DNA of 64,000 nucleotides from Ensifer sp. BR816 (GTDB lineage: Bacteria; Pseudomonadota; Alphaproteobacteria; Rhizobiales; Rhizobiaceae). Position numbers and translations under genes: made by a program. The notes beneath the pieces were generated by a model. That model was not told where the DNA came from, made no database searches, and worked only from the letters and a program-made list of their open reading frames with translations. The stretch spans positions 5,082,799 through 5,146,798 of the forward strand of contig NZ_KB905370.1 in assembly GCF_000378985.1 (NCBI RefSeq). The letters are read 5' to 3'. Below, piece after piece: positions 48,152 through 56,887 of this stretch (position 1 is its first letter; each line of letters opens with the position of its first letter).

Positions 48152-49320
48152 GATGCCTGCTCCCCGTCGGCGCCGGCCGGCCGCACGAGCCGAAGCCGCA
48201 GCATGAGGTCGGTGAGCTTTTCCTTCCAGGTCATCGGTATGTCGAGACGCCGGTTGCTGGCGAGCTGGCGAATGGCGAGCGCGCCGGTCACCAGCGGTAC
48301 CAGATACATGAACGGCACGAACCATACCGAATCTTCGGCGCTGTTGCCGGCGTAGAAGGTCATCCAGCGGATCACGAGAGCCGCGCCCACCGCGCTGATC
48401 GTCGGATGTACGCGCGCCTCCCGGTGCGAGCGGGCATCCGAGCTGACGACGAGTGCGATCAATCCGAAGAGCAGTGGGTAGGTCCACTCACTGAAGCGCC
48501 GGTGCAGTTCGGCTGTGAAGGTCAGCGGCGCCCGCTTGTAGGCCGGGTCGTTCGGATCCGGATTGATGAGATAGAAGAGGTCTCGATCCTTGGCCCGGAT
48601 GTTGGCCTCGCCCGCCGCACGGGTCATGTCGGTCAGGTCGAAAGCATAGGAATCGAACTTGATGACGGAGACGCCGCCATCCGGCAGTTTGCGATGGACT
48701 TCGCCGTCCTTCATCACCAGTGCCGAGCGTTCCTCGTCGACCGCGCCCTCGCGGGCATAATAGACGAGCTCGAAATTCGGATTGCGCGAATCGGCGACGA
48801 AGATGCCGTGCAGGACACCGCCGCCGCGCCGCGCGGCGACCTGCACGTAAAGCCCGTCGGTGATTTTTCGGAAGGCGTTTTCCTGTACGACGGAGGAAAG
48901 CAGGTCAGCATGCGCCGTGGCGATCATCTTGCGCACGGCAACGCGCGAATAGGGCTCGACGAAATTGTCGATGACGAAGGAAAGGACACTGAGCCCGACA
49001 GCCAGATAGATCACCGGCCTGATGACCGACATGCGCGAGCTGCCGGCGGCGTTAAGCACCGTCAGTTCCGAATCGGTGTTCATCACGCTCAGCGTCTGGG
49101 TGACGCCGATCAAAAGCGCGAAGGGCAGAATGATCGGAACGACCGAAGGCAGGATCAAGGTCGCAAGCTTGACGAAGGCGAAGATCGACTGGCCGCTGTC
49201 GGTGACGAGGTTGACGTTGGTCAGCGCCTGCGTTGTCCAAACGATACCGAGCAGCGGCAGAAGCGTTGCCAGGAACATGATCGTGGCGCGCCGGAAGATG
49301 TAGCGTTCGATCAGCTTCAT
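48148..49320 (-). CDS. lptF: LPS export ABC transporter permease LptF
   Basis: A 390-residue YjgP/YjgQ permease starting MKLIERYIFRRATIMFLATLLPLLGIVW, with the cytoplasmic coupling sequence SELTVLNAAGSS, a periplasmic domain, and C-terminal helices. It is first in the lptF-lptG-lptD operon. A minus-strand promoter candidate lies at about 49447-49474. Confidence 0.95.
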   Translation of the reverse strand: MKLIERYIFRRATIMFLATLLPLLGIVWTTQALTNVNLVTDSGQSIFAFVKLATLILPSVVPIILPFALLIGVTQTLSVMNTDSELTVLNAAGSSRMSVIRPVIYLAVGLSVLSFVIDNFVEPYSRVAVRKMIATAHADLLSSVVQENAFRKITDGLYVQVAARRGGGVLHGIFVADSRNPNFELVYYAREGAVDEERSALVMKDGEVHRKLPDGGVSVIKFDSYAFDLTDMTRAAGEANIRAKDRDLFYLINPDPNDPAYKRAPLTFTAELHRRFSEWTYPLLFGLIALVVSSDARSHREARVHPTISAVGAALVIRWMTFYAGNSAEDSVWFVPFMYLVPLVTGALAIRQLASNRRLDIPMTWKEKLTDLMLRLRLVRPAGADGEQAS

Positions 49321-49629
49321 ACCCGTTTCCGACCTAAATCCTGCTCTTCATTCATGCCGTTCAAGCGTGCACGAGGCTCGTGTTCGCTGTCCGACCGTAC
49401 CGGTCCCGCTCCCCGCATCGCAATTCAGAGTCTCGAACAACGCGGATAATATAAGACGAAGAACTGCGGTTAACCGCATGTAAACATGTGTGGGCATCTT
49501 GCCAAGCGCCTCAAAAGCGAGAAGGGTGCGCGCCACAGTTTTGAACATGGCCGACAGCGCGAATGTCCGCCACTGTAGCCGTCCGGTAACAGCCAGACGG
49601 AAGCCCATCAGAAAATTCCGGAGTCCTGC
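49321..49629. other. Divergent region lptF / pepA with a 14-bp perfect palindrome
   Basis: A 309-bp gap without a supported ORF. TGCGGTTAACCGCA (49465-49478) is a perfect palindrome. On the minus strand it overlaps a promoter-like pair TTAACC-N16-TATTAT ahead of lptF, so it could be an operator for lptF, pepA or both. Confidence 0.45.
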
Positions 49630-51123
49630 ATGCCGATGAAGTTCGAGTTCACTTTCAGCAAGTCCCATCGCCCGACGGGAGGCGCCGCTGTCCTCCTGCA
49701 GGTCGCGGGCGCGAAGGAACCGGCCGGTGCGGCTGTCGTCGATCCGGAGGCCGTGCTGCCGAAGGCGGCGAAGATCGGAAAATTCACCGGCAAGGCGCTG
49801 TCGACCCTCGACGTCGTGGCGCCGCACGGTTCGCCGGCGGATCGGATTATCCTTCTCGGCCTTGGAGACGCGGCAGCGCTCACGAGCCACGATTGGCTGA
49901 AAGCCGGCGGTGCAGCGGCGGCGAAGCTGCGTTCCGCCGACAAAGCGACGATTTTCCTCGATGCGCCGGGCGTCGACGTCACCGGCAAGGCGGCCGCCGA
50001 CTTCGCGCTTGGCATGGAAATGAACGCCTATGCCTTCGACAGCTACAAGACGCGCAAATCCGACGACGAAGCGAAGACGGCTCAAAAAGTGGTGAAGGTC
50101 ACCATCGTCACGGGCATGGTCATCGCCGCCAAGAAGGCATTCGCCACGGTCCAGGCGATCGGCGAAGGTGTGTTTCTGGCGCGCGACCTCGTCAACGAGC
50201 CCGCCAATGTGCTCGGCCCGGTGGAGTTTGCGGCGCGCGCCAAGGAACTGGAGAAGCTCGGCGTCGAGGTCGAGACCCTGACCGAGCGCGAAATGAAGAA
50301 GCTCGGAATGGGTGCGCTCCTCGGCGTCGCGCAAGGATCGTCCCGACCGCCGCGGCTGGTGGTGATGCAATGGAAGGGCGGCAAGGCGAAAGACAAGCCG
50401 ATTGCCTTCGTCGGCAAGGGCGTCGTGTTCGACACGGGCGGCATCTCGATCAAGCCCGCATCCGGCATGGAGGAAATGAAGGGGGACATGGGCGGCGCCG
50501 CCGCCGTCACCGGTCTCATGCACGTGCTGGCGGCCCGCAAGGCGAGCGTCAATGCCGTCGGCATCATCGGGCTCGTCGAGAACATGCCGGACGGCAGCGC
50601 GCAACGTCCTGGCGATATCGTGACGTCGATGTCCGGGCAGACGATCGAGGTGATCAACACGGACGCTGAAGGCAGGCTCGTTCTCTCGGACGCGCTCTGG
50701 TACTGCAACGATCGCTTCAAGCCGAAGGCGATGATCGACCTGGCGACCTTGACCGGCGCGATCATGGTGGCGCTCAGCAACCACTATGCCGGCCTGTTCT
50801 CGAACGACGATCGGCTCGCCGATCAGTTGCTGAAAGCCGGCATGACGACGCAGGAGCGCCTGTGGCGGATGCCGCTGGGCAAGGAATACGACAAGATGAT
50901 CGACAGCAAGTTCGCCGACATGAAGAACACCGGGGGCCGCCACGGCGGTTCGGTGACGGCGGCCCAGTTCCTGAAGCGTTTCGTCAAGGACACGCCGTGG
51001 GCGCATCTCGACATCGCCGGTACGGCCATGGGTTCGCCGACCGATGAGATCAACCAGTCCTGGGGCTCGGGCTTCGGCGTGCGGCTCCTCGACGAACTGG
51101 TCCGGGCAAACTATGAATCCTGA
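49630..51123 (+). CDS. pepA: Leucyl aminopeptidase (M17)
   Basis: A 497-residue metallo-aminopeptidase. Metal-binding motif [15 protein letters not shown] and the signature [14 protein letters not shown] are intact. It cleaves N-terminal residues, and in some bacteria PepA also acts as a DNA-binding regulator. An ATG at 49636 is an alternative start. A RIME-like element lies just after the stop. Confidence 0.96.
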   Translation: MPMKFEFTFSKSHRPTGGAAVLLQVAGAKEPAGAAVVDPEAVLPKAAKIGKFTGKALSTLDVVAPHGSPADRIILLGLGDAAALTSHDWLKAGGAAAAKLRSADKATIFLDAPGVDVTGKAAADFALGMEMNAYAFDSYKTRKSDDEAKTAQKVVKVTIVTGMVIAAKKAFATVQAIGEGVFLARDLVNEPANVLGPVEFAARAKELEKLGVEVETLTEREMKKLGMGALLGVAQGSSRPPRLVVMQWKGGKAKDKPIAFVGKGVVFDTGGISIKPASGMEEMKGDMGGAAAVTGLMHVLAARKASVNAVGIIGLVENMPDGSAQRPGDIVTSMSGQTIEVINTDAEGRLVLSDALWYCNDRFKPKAMIDLATLTGAIMVALSNHYAGLFSNDDRLADQLLKAGMTTQERLWRMPLGKEYDKMIDSKFADMKNTGGRHGGSVTAAQFLKRFVKDTPWAHLDIAGTAMGSPTDEINQSWGSGFGVRLLDELVRANYES

Positions 51124-51130
51124 TTGCCGA

Positions 51131-51231
51131 CTGCATGTTCCCTTAAATCCTAGCCGATTTAAGGATAAGGGCATGCAGCAATTCAAAGTGCTGCAGCGGC
51201 CTTTGCACGTCTGATAACGCGCCGCCCTGTA
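51131..51231. repeat. RIME-like two-hairpin intergenic repeat, copy 2
   Basis: Same architecture as 6979-7078: outer stem CTGCATG / CATGCAG (51131-51137, 51172-51178) with inner TTAAATC/GATTTAA, then the identical core CAGCAATTCAAAGTGCT (51176-51192) and a second GC-rich stem bounded by CTGCAG and CTGTAG. It fills the gap between pepA and holC. The two copies are in the same orientation. Confidence 0.7.
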
Positions 51232-51234
51232 GGG

Positions 51235-51702
51235 GTGTCCGGGAGAAATCGGCTGACCGAAATTCTTTTCTACCACCTGACCGAATCGAAACTCGAGGAC
51301 GCCCTGCCGCCGCTCCTGGACAGAAGCCTCGAGCGCGGCTGGCGGGTGGTCGTGCAAACGGTCGATGCGGAAAGGCGCGAAGCGCTCGACACGCATCTTT
51401 GGGTCTATCGCGACGACAGCTTCCTGCCGCACGGCACGGATGCGGGCGAATTCGCGGCCGAGCAACCGATCCTGATCGTCGCCAATGACGGCAACCAGAA
51501 CGGGGCAACCGTCCGCTTTCTCGTCGATGGCGCCGAGCCGCCGTCGGTCTCGGAATACGAACGCGTCGTCTTCATGTTCGACGGCTACGACCAAGAGCAG
51601 CTCGAGGCGGCGCGTGGCCAATGGAAGCGGCTGAAGGGCGAGGGGCACGATCTCACCTATTGGCAGCAGAACCGCGACGGCCGTTGGGAGAAGAAGGCCT
51701 GA
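51235..51702 (+). CDS. holC: DNA polymerase III chi subunit
   Basis: A 155-residue protein (from the GTG at 51235) with the chi-family sequences EILFYHLTESKLEDALPPLL, RGWRVVVQT, DTHLWVYRDDSFLPHG, and QPILIVAND. Chi links the clamp loader to single-stranded-DNA-binding protein at the fork. The start is ambiguous: conservation begins about LTEILFYH, preceded by a GGGAG site eight bases before a CTG (51253), so CTG initiation is possible; the GTG lies just after the RIME-like repeat. Confidence 0.88.
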   Translation: MSGRNRLTEILFYHLTESKLEDALPPLLDRSLERGWRVVVQTVDAERREALDTHLWVYRDDSFLPHGTDAGEFAAEQPILIVANDGNQNGATVRFLVDGAEPPSVSEYERVVFMFDGYDQEQLEAARGQWKRLKGEGHDLTYWQQNRDGRWEKKA

Positions 51703-51723
51703 GCGCCTCTTCCAAAATGCAAA

Positions 51724-51746
51724 AGGCCCGCGAAAACCGCGGGCCT
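51724..51746. terminator. Bidirectional terminator holC / galactose dehydrogenase gene
   Basis: Perfect 9-bp stem AGGCCCGCG / CGCGGGCCT with a 5-base loop; the minus strand continues into TTTTGC. It lies 22 bp after the holC stop and 23 bp beyond the convergent dehydrogenase stop. Confidence 0.8.
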
Positions 51747-51768
51747 ACGTTGTTCAGGTGAATGAAGC

Positions 51769-52695
51769 TCAGTCGTGGAAGGCCTCGACGAACTTGCGCC
51801 GGCCGAGCATGAAGGCGTCGGCGACGTGCCGGAGCGGTGACAGGTCCACGTCGGACCGGGCCGCCTTGATGATCTCGGCGAAGCGGCGGTAGAGCATCGG
51901 ATATTCCTGTTCCGGCTCGTCATGAACGATCTTGCCGTCGACGGCGAGCTTGGCACCCCCTTCGGAAAGAACCATCTCGCCGGCCTCGGTCTCGGCAACG
52001 ATGTCCCAGCTCTGCTTGCCCGTCTGGCGCCAATCGAACTCGGCCGACACGTCGAGCTTCTGGGCATCGCTGAAGGCGATCGAGGCGGCGATCGGCGCGT
52101 CGCGGTTCTCGGGAAATTCGAGCGTCGCCGAGGTAATGAAGATCGGACGCGGCAGGATATGGGTGACGATCGACAAGGCGTTGATCCCGGGATCGAACAC
52201 GCCGAGGCCGCCGGCCGCCCATATCCATTCCTGGTTCGGATGCCAGTGGCGGACATCCTCCTTCCAGATGATCTTGACCTTACCGATCTTGGTCGACGCG
52301 AGGAAGGCCTTGGCGGCCTCGACCGCCGGCGCATAGCGCGAATGCCAGCTGGCGAAGAGCGAACGGCCCTTGGCCGACGCCAGCGCCTCAAGGTCCGCGA
52401 CCTCGCTCAAGGTCGCGCCCGGCGGCTTTTCGAGGAACACGTGCTTGCCGGCCTCGAGCGCGGTGCGAGCGGCCTGATAGCGGTACTGCGGCGGCATGCA
52501 GAGCGAAACCGCCTCGATCGCCGGCACCGCTTCGAGCATCGCTTCGATCGACTTGAAATTGTCGATGCCATCGACCGTTCCATGGCGGCTCGCCGCTGCG
52601 ATCAACTGGTAGTCGGCATTCCTGGCAAGCGCCGGCAGATGCTGATCGCGCACGATCTTTCCGACGCCGACAACGGCAATTCGAATGGGAGACAT
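51769..52695 (-). CDS. Gfo/Idh/MocA oxidoreductase, probable D-galactose 1-dehydrogenase
   Basis: A 308-residue NAD(P)-dependent sugar dehydrogenase: N-terminal Rossmann motif IAVVGVGKIVRDQHLPAL, the family HVFLEKPPGATLSE, and a C-terminal domain with GGLGVFDPGINALSIV. I recall that the S. meliloti galactose dehydrogenase of the De Ley-Doudoroff route is a Gfo/Idh protein from this chromosomal neighbourhood, but substrate specificity is not readable from sequence. An imperfect palindrome lies 16 bp upstream of the start (52711-52727). Confidence 0.75.
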   Translation of the reverse strand: MSPIRIAVVGVGKIVRDQHLPALARNADYQLIAAASRHGTVDGIDNFKSIEAMLEAVPAIEAVSLCMPPQYRYQAARTALEAGKHVFLEKPPGATLSEVADLEALASAKGRSLFASWHSRYAPAVEAAKAFLASTKIGKVKIIWKEDVRHWHPNQEWIWAAGGLGVFDPGINALSIVTHILPRPIFITSATLEFPENRDAPIAASIAFSDAQKLDVSAEFDWRQTGKQSWDIVAETEAGEMVLSEGGAKLAVDGKIVHDEPEQEYPMLYRRFAEIIKAARSDVDLSPLRHVADAFMLGRRKFVEAFHD

Positions 52696-52710
52696 GGGTG
52701 CTTCGCTCTT

Positions 52711-52727
52711 AATTAGTATGACTTATT
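52711..52727 (-). promoter_or_regulatory. Putative operator (AATAAGTcatACTAATT) before the galactose dehydrogenase gene
   Basis: On the minus strand AATAAGT-CAT-ACTAATT is an imperfect inverted repeat (6 of 7 arm positions), 16 bp upstream of the start codon at 52695. The core GTNNNAC (GTCATAC, or GTATGAC on the plus strand) resembles sites of FadR-type GntR regulators that often control sugar catabolism. Confidence 0.4.
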
Positions 52728-52889
52728 GGCGCCCCTTGTAGCAGATTGGGGGCGATGGGCAAGCCGGGGTCGGACTTGAAATAAGCTGGCACCTCGGGGC
52801 ACAAGATGCAAACAAATCTATTATTGCCCCTGGTGAAGACGGGCGAGGTTCCGCTTACCTGACGATCGCAAGGACATTGAGGATTTGCC

Positions 52890-53729
52890 ATGCCGAACAT
52901 CCGCCGGGCGACGCGCGCCGAACTCGACACGATCATCGACTGGGCGGCGCGGGAGGGATGGAACCCCGGCCTGGATGACGCGAATGCGTTCTGGGCCGCC
53001 GATCCGGAAGGCTATTGGGTTGCGACCGAAGAGGAAACTCTCGCGGCGGCCATCTCGCTGGTGCGCTATGGCAGCCGATATGCCTTTCTCGGCCTTTACA
53101 TTGCCGATCTGGCCTTTCGGGGCCGGGGCATCGGCTACGCTCTTTGGCAGCGAGCGATCGCTAGCGCCGAAGGCCGCGTCATCGGCCTCGATGGAGTGGT
53201 CGCCCAGCAGGACAACTATCGGAAGTCTGGCTTTGCCTGGGCGCATGCGAATGTCCGCTATGGCGGTGCCGTCGACGTCACCGAGCCGCCGGGCACGCAA
53301 CTCGTCGACGCGGCCCCGGTGCATGTCGCGGCGCTCACCGACTACGACCGCCGTTTCAATCCGGCGCGCCGCGACGCCTTTCTCTACGAATGGACAAAAC
53401 AACTGCCGACCCGGCGAAGCGTCGTTCTCCTGCGCGACGACACGATCGTCGGCTACGGCACGATCCGCGCCTGCCGTGAAGGCTTCAAGATCGGTCCGCT
53501 CTTTGCCGACAACGAGACCGGCGCCGACCTTATCTTCCGCAAGCTCGCCGCGGGGAAAAAGGGAGCGCGGATCTATCTCGATATTCCCGAGCCGAACGCC
53601 TCGGCAAGGGCGCTGTGCGAACGCTACAACATGAAGCCGGTGTTCGAGACGGCGCGCATGTACCGCGGGCCGGCTCCGGACCTGCCGCTTCAACGGATAT
53701 ACGGGATTACGACCTTCGAACTCGGCTGA
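52890..53729 (+). CDS. GNAT N-acetyltransferase with second C-terminal domain
   Basis: A 279-residue protein. The N-terminal half (about 3-130) is a GNAT fold: MPNIRRATRAELDTIIDWAAREGWNPG and the acetyl-CoA-binding VIADLAFRGRGIGYALW-like segment (YIADLAFRGRGIGYALW). The C-terminal half (about 150-275) resembles the second GNAT-like domain (DUF1248/Acetyltransf_18) common in such tandem proteins. The substrate is unknown. It is 194 bp from the divergent dehydrogenase gene. Confidence 0.88.
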   Translation: MPNIRRATRAELDTIIDWAAREGWNPGLDDANAFWAADPEGYWVATEEETLAAAISLVRYGSRYAFLGLYIADLAFRGRGIGYALWQRAIASAEGRVIGLDGVVAQQDNYRKSGFAWAHANVRYGGAVDVTEPPGTQLVDAAPVHVAALTDYDRRFNPARRDAFLYEWTKQLPTRRSVVLLRDDTIVGYGTIRACREGFKIGPLFADNETGADLIFRKLAAGKKGARIYLDIPEPNASARALCERYNMKPVFETARMYRGPAPDLPLQRIYGITTFELG

Positions 53730-53786
53730 TCAGCAGGCTGTTTGCTCTTCCGACCGTAGCAGGGGTGACATATCGTTGCGCCGCAA

Positions 53787-54134
53787 CTATAAAACGTGAA
53801 TGTTTTCGATTTCCAATTGGAGCGTACCACGGTCAATAACAGCAGTGCATTCTAGCGATAGATCGGATCGCCCCTCTTCCTGCGTCCATAGATCGAACCG
53901 AATGGACCAAATTCGCGGGTCGGAATTTGCCACAGCGACGGCATCAATGTCCGAGAATGCTTCATCAGGAGGCATGACCAGTGTTCGGCCATACTCCTCT
54001 ACCGCTTGTCGCATGAGGTCGGCAGACAGACGAACTCCCCTTGAGCGGGCTTCAACAGCAACAAAATCCCGATCGACAAGCCAAGTAACTACTTGCTTGA
54101 CGAGTGCAACGATCCGACGGTCCGATGTGCTCAT
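53787..54134 (-). CDS. Small protein of unknown function, lower GC (possible DUF7668-like)
   Basis: A 115-residue protein: basic N-terminal helix (ALVKQVVTWLVDRDFVAVEARS), EEYGRTLVMPPDEAFSDIDAV, and a C-terminal beta-strand segment (IWSIRFDLWTQEEGRSDLSLECTAVI). I think it resembles DUF7668, an uncharacterised family, but am unsure. The DNA is visibly less GC-rich than its neighbours and uses codons such as TTA/ATA-type and AAT more often, suggesting later acquisition. GGGGA precedes ATG 54134; ATG 54158 is an alternative. It is isolated between a GNAT gene and the ABC-F gene. Confidence 0.6.
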   Translation of the reverse strand: MSTSDRRIVALVKQVVTWLVDRDFVAVEARSRGVRLSADLMRQAVEEYGRTLVMPPDEAFSDIDAVAVANSDPRIWSIRFDLWTQEEGRSDLSLECTAVIDRGTLQLEIENIHVL

Positions 54135-54204
54135 GGTCTGTTCCCCGGTATGCGCCAAATCGTGTCTTGTGTAACACCAGAGCCGCCGCAGCGCGTCTGC
54201 CGAT

Positions 54205-56094
54205 CTAACTGGCCATCGCCTCCTCGTATTCGGCCGAAAGCTCGAGCCATTGCTCTTCGGCCTGGGCGAGCTTTGCTACCGCCTCCCCCCGTTCCCTTGC
54301 CCGTTTAGCCGCCTTTGCGGGCGCTTTCTCATAGAGTGTCGGGTCGGCCAGTTCGGCATCGAGCGCCTGAATCAGTTTCTCCAGTTTTGCCGTCAAGGAC
54401 TCGATCTCGTTGATCTTTTTCTTGAGCGGCGCGAGCGAAGCACGCTTGTCGGCATTGGCCTTGCGCTGGTCGGCCTTCGACAGGCTTTCGTCCGAGCCGT
54501 TGGTCCTCGGCTTTTCGTCCTTCGCCTTGGGGCCGCCGACGATGACGCTTCGATAGTCCTCGAGGTCGCCGTCGTAGCTCGTCACCGTGCCGTCTCGCAC
54601 CAGCCACAGCCGGTCGGCGGTTGCTTCGATCAGATGCCGATCGTGCGAGATCAGGATGACGGCGCCGGAATAGTCGTTAAGCGCGGTGATCAGCGCGTTG
54701 CGGCTGTCTATGTCCAGGTGGTTGGTCGGCTCGTCGAGGATCAGCAGGCTGGGTTGATCGAAGGCGGCGAGCCCCATCAGCAGCCGCGCCTTCTCGCCGC
54801 CGGAGAGGTCTTTCGCCGGCGTGTCCATCTTCTCGGTCGAGAGCCCCATCTGGGCGACGCGCGAACGCACCTTCGCTTCCGGCGCATCCGGCATGCGGCG
54901 GCGCACATGCTCGACGGCGCTCTGCGTCGGCACGAGGTCGTCGAGTTGATGCTGGGCGAAAAATCCGGTCTTCAAGCCCGGTGCGATCCGCACCTCGCCG
55001 GTCTCCGCCTGCAGCCGGCCCGAAATGAATTTCGCGAAGGTGGACTTGCCGTTGCCGTTCGAGCCGAGCAGGGCAATGCGGTCGTCTGCGTCGATGCGCA
55101 GGTTGAGCCGCTTCAAAATAGGCTTGCCCGGCTCGTATCCGACCGCGCCGCCCTGGATCGCGACGATCGGCGAGGCGACCTGTTTCTCCGGATCGGGGAA
55201 GGAGAAGCCTTGGACGTGGTCTTCGATGACCGCCGCGACGGTGCCCATGCGTTCGAGCGCCTTGATACGGCTCTGGGCCTGGCGGGCCTTCGTCGCCTTC
55301 GCCCTGAAACGGTCGATGAAGCTCTGCAGATGCTTGCGCGCCGCGTCGTTCTTGGCTTTCGCCTTCATCTGCAACTCGTCGGCTTCCGCCTTCTGCCGCT
55401 CGAACTGGTCATAGGAGCCGCGATAGAAGGTGAGCTTCTTCTGGTCAAGGTGAACGATGGCGTTCACGGCTGTGTTCAACAGGTCGCGATCATGGCTGAT
55501 GATGATGACCGTATGCGGATAGCGGCGGATGTACTCCTCAAGCCACAAGGTACCTTCGAGGTCGAGATAGTTGGTCGGCTCGTCGAGCAGCAACAGGTCC
55601 GGCTCGGAAAAGAGCACGGCTGCAAGCGCCACGCGCATGCGCCAGCCGCCGGAGAAGGAGGAGGCCGGGCGCTGCTGCGCTTCGTGGTCGAAGCCGAGAC
55701 CGGCAAGAATGCTCGCCGCACGCGCCTCCGCCGAGTGGGCGCTGATATCGGCAAGCCGTGTCTGGATGTCGGCGATCCTATGCGGGTCGGTCGCGGTTTC
55801 GGCTTCGGCGAGAAGCGCGGCGCGTTCCTTGTCGGCCTTCAGCACGATCTCGATCAGCGGCTCTTCCGTGCCGGGTGCCTCCTGGGCCACCTGGCCGATC
55901 CGCGCGCTCTTCGGCAAGGAGACGCTGCCGGATTCGGCGGCAAGCTCGCCGGTGATGATTCGGAACAGTGTCGATTTGCCGGCGCCGTTGCGGCCGACGA
56001 GGCCGGCCTTCGTGCCTGCCGGAAGCGTCACAGAAGCGTTTTCGATGAGAAGACGGCCCGCGACGCGGGCGGAAAGGCCGGTGATCTGGATCAT
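54205..56094 (-). CDS. ABC-F family ATPase (YheS/Uup type)
   Basis: A 629-residue soluble protein with two ATPase cassettes and no membrane domain: Walker A GRNGAGKST and GSNGNGKST, signatures FSGGWRMR and LSGGEKARL, Walker B LLLLDEPTNYLDL and LLILDEPTNHLDI, with the ABC-F interdomain linker (about 235-300) and a coiled-coil C-terminus (about 540-629). ABC-F proteins bind the ribosomal E site and regulate translation or rescue stalled ribosomes. The subgroup is probably YheS. Confidence 0.95.
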   Translation of the reverse strand: MIQITGLSARVAGRLLIENASVTLPAGTKAGLVGRNGAGKSTLFRIITGELAAESGSVSLPKSARIGQVAQEAPGTEEPLIEIVLKADKERAALLAEAETATDPHRIADIQTRLADISAHSAEARAASILAGLGFDHEAQQRPASSFSGGWRMRVALAAVLFSEPDLLLLDEPTNYLDLEGTLWLEEYIRRYPHTVIIISHDRDLLNTAVNAIVHLDQKKLTFYRGSYDQFERQKAEADELQMKAKAKNDAARKHLQSFIDRFRAKATKARQAQSRIKALERMGTVAAVIEDHVQGFSFPDPEKQVASPIVAIQGGAVGYEPGKPILKRLNLRIDADDRIALLGSNGNGKSTFAKFISGRLQAETGEVRIAPGLKTGFFAQHQLDDLVPTQSAVEHVRRRMPDAPEAKVRSRVAQMGLSTEKMDTPAKDLSGGEKARLLMGLAAFDQPSLLILDEPTNHLDIDSRNALITALNDYSGAVILISHDRHLIEATADRLWLVRDGTVTSYDGDLEDYRSVIVGGPKAKDEKPRTNGSDESLSKADQRKANADKRASLAPLKKKINEIESLTAKLEKLIQALDAELADPTLYEKAPAKAAKRARERGEAVAKLAQAEEQWLELSAEYEEAMAS

Positions 56095-56412
56095 TCGGGC
56101 CTTTTGCCCGGAGTTTTACCCGAAGGCAAGGGTCAACGGAGGAGCTTCGCAGCGGCGCCATAAGGTCGGAGCGAGCGGACTCAAGAGCTTATTGTTATCA
56201 AATCCTGGACGACGTGTTCCGATAATCAATACTTCCAAACCTCATCATGAGGCCCCACATCTATCGGCGAAGAGCGCAGGAACTGCTCTTCCGATCACCC
56301 GGTTCGGATCGAATGCCATCGGCAAGGCCGCCGCGTTCGAAAGAGACTGACCCGATCACAGGTGGTCGCGACCAACCCATCATTCAGCGAATCTTCTGAC
56401 CAGGAGTTGACC
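56095..56412. other. Divergent non-coding region, ABC-F / small exported protein
   Basis: 318 bp with no supported ORF. A CCTCATCATGAGG inverted repeat lies near 56240-56252. AAGAGCTTATTGTTATCAAATCC (about 56183-56206) is the most AT-rich stretch and may contain a plus-strand promoter, but no consensus pair is evident. Confidence 0.4.
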
Positions 56413-56691
56413 ATGAGAAATGCAGTCCACACCGCTCTCGCCGCTGCCCTTGTCGCCACTGCCGTTCTTGGTGGCGCCTCTGCTGCCTTTGCCGGCGGCA
56501 GCTATTACGAAGGCATCAGCGACAAGCCGCTCTTTACGGAACGCGCTCCGAAGGCCGGAGGCGAGGCCGCCGTTCGCCGCACGAATGGTTCCATTGACCG
56601 TACCCTGACGGGTTCCGTCGCCGACTACGCCGTCCAACCGAAGCTGGTCCGCGGCGGAGAAGGTGAATATTACCAGGGCATTAGCCGCTAA
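56413..56691 (+). CDS. Small exported protein with terminal YY(E/Q)GIS repeats
   Basis: A 92-residue protein: signal peptide (about 1-28, ending AAFAGG), then a mature part of about 64 residues that begins GSYYEGISDKPL and ends GEYYQGISR, so the same six-residue motif occupies both ends. AGGAG precedes the ATG at 56413. No enzymatic motif. It is followed by a terminator and by the adenylation-carrier-acyltransferase gene. Function unknown; periplasmic or outer-surface location is likely. Confidence 0.78.
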   Translation: MRNAVHTALAAALVATAVLGGASAAFAGGSYYEGISDKPLFTERAPKAGGEAAVRRTNGSIDRTLTGSVADYAVQPKLVRGGEGEYYQGISR

Positions 56692-56737
56692 CGCGGAATC
56701 TATGGATTAGCGCTCGTCCTCCCAGACCGCTTTCCGT

Positions 56738-56769
56738 GGCCCGGTCCCGCTATGCGGGGCCGGGCCTTT
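56738..56769 (+). terminator. Terminator after the small exported protein
   Basis: Long GC stem GGCCCGG-TCCCGC / GCGGGG-CCGGGCC with a TAT loop followed by TTT, about 45 bp after the stop codon at 56691. It separates this gene from the fusion gene at 56888. Confidence 0.7.
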
Positions 56770-56887
56770 CCGCTTGCGAGAGTGATGAGTACCGTGTGCG
56801 TGCCGCTATTTGTCGCGGCCCTTTCGTATTTAGTTCGGTGCTAATACTTGACGACAGGAGTCAGCAATAATATGCCGCCTCGCTAAA

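Noticed and set aside
49348-51648. 766-codon open frame on the minus strand
   Set aside because: Antisense to pepA and holC; Arg/His/Asp-rich composition without any domain.
53730-53786. Attachment site or tRNA remnant next to the lower-GC gene
   Set aside because: No direct repeat or tRNA-like sequence flanks 53787-54134.
54250-56163. 637-codon open frame on the plus strand
   Set aside because: Antisense to the ABC-F gene, which carries all ATPase motifs.
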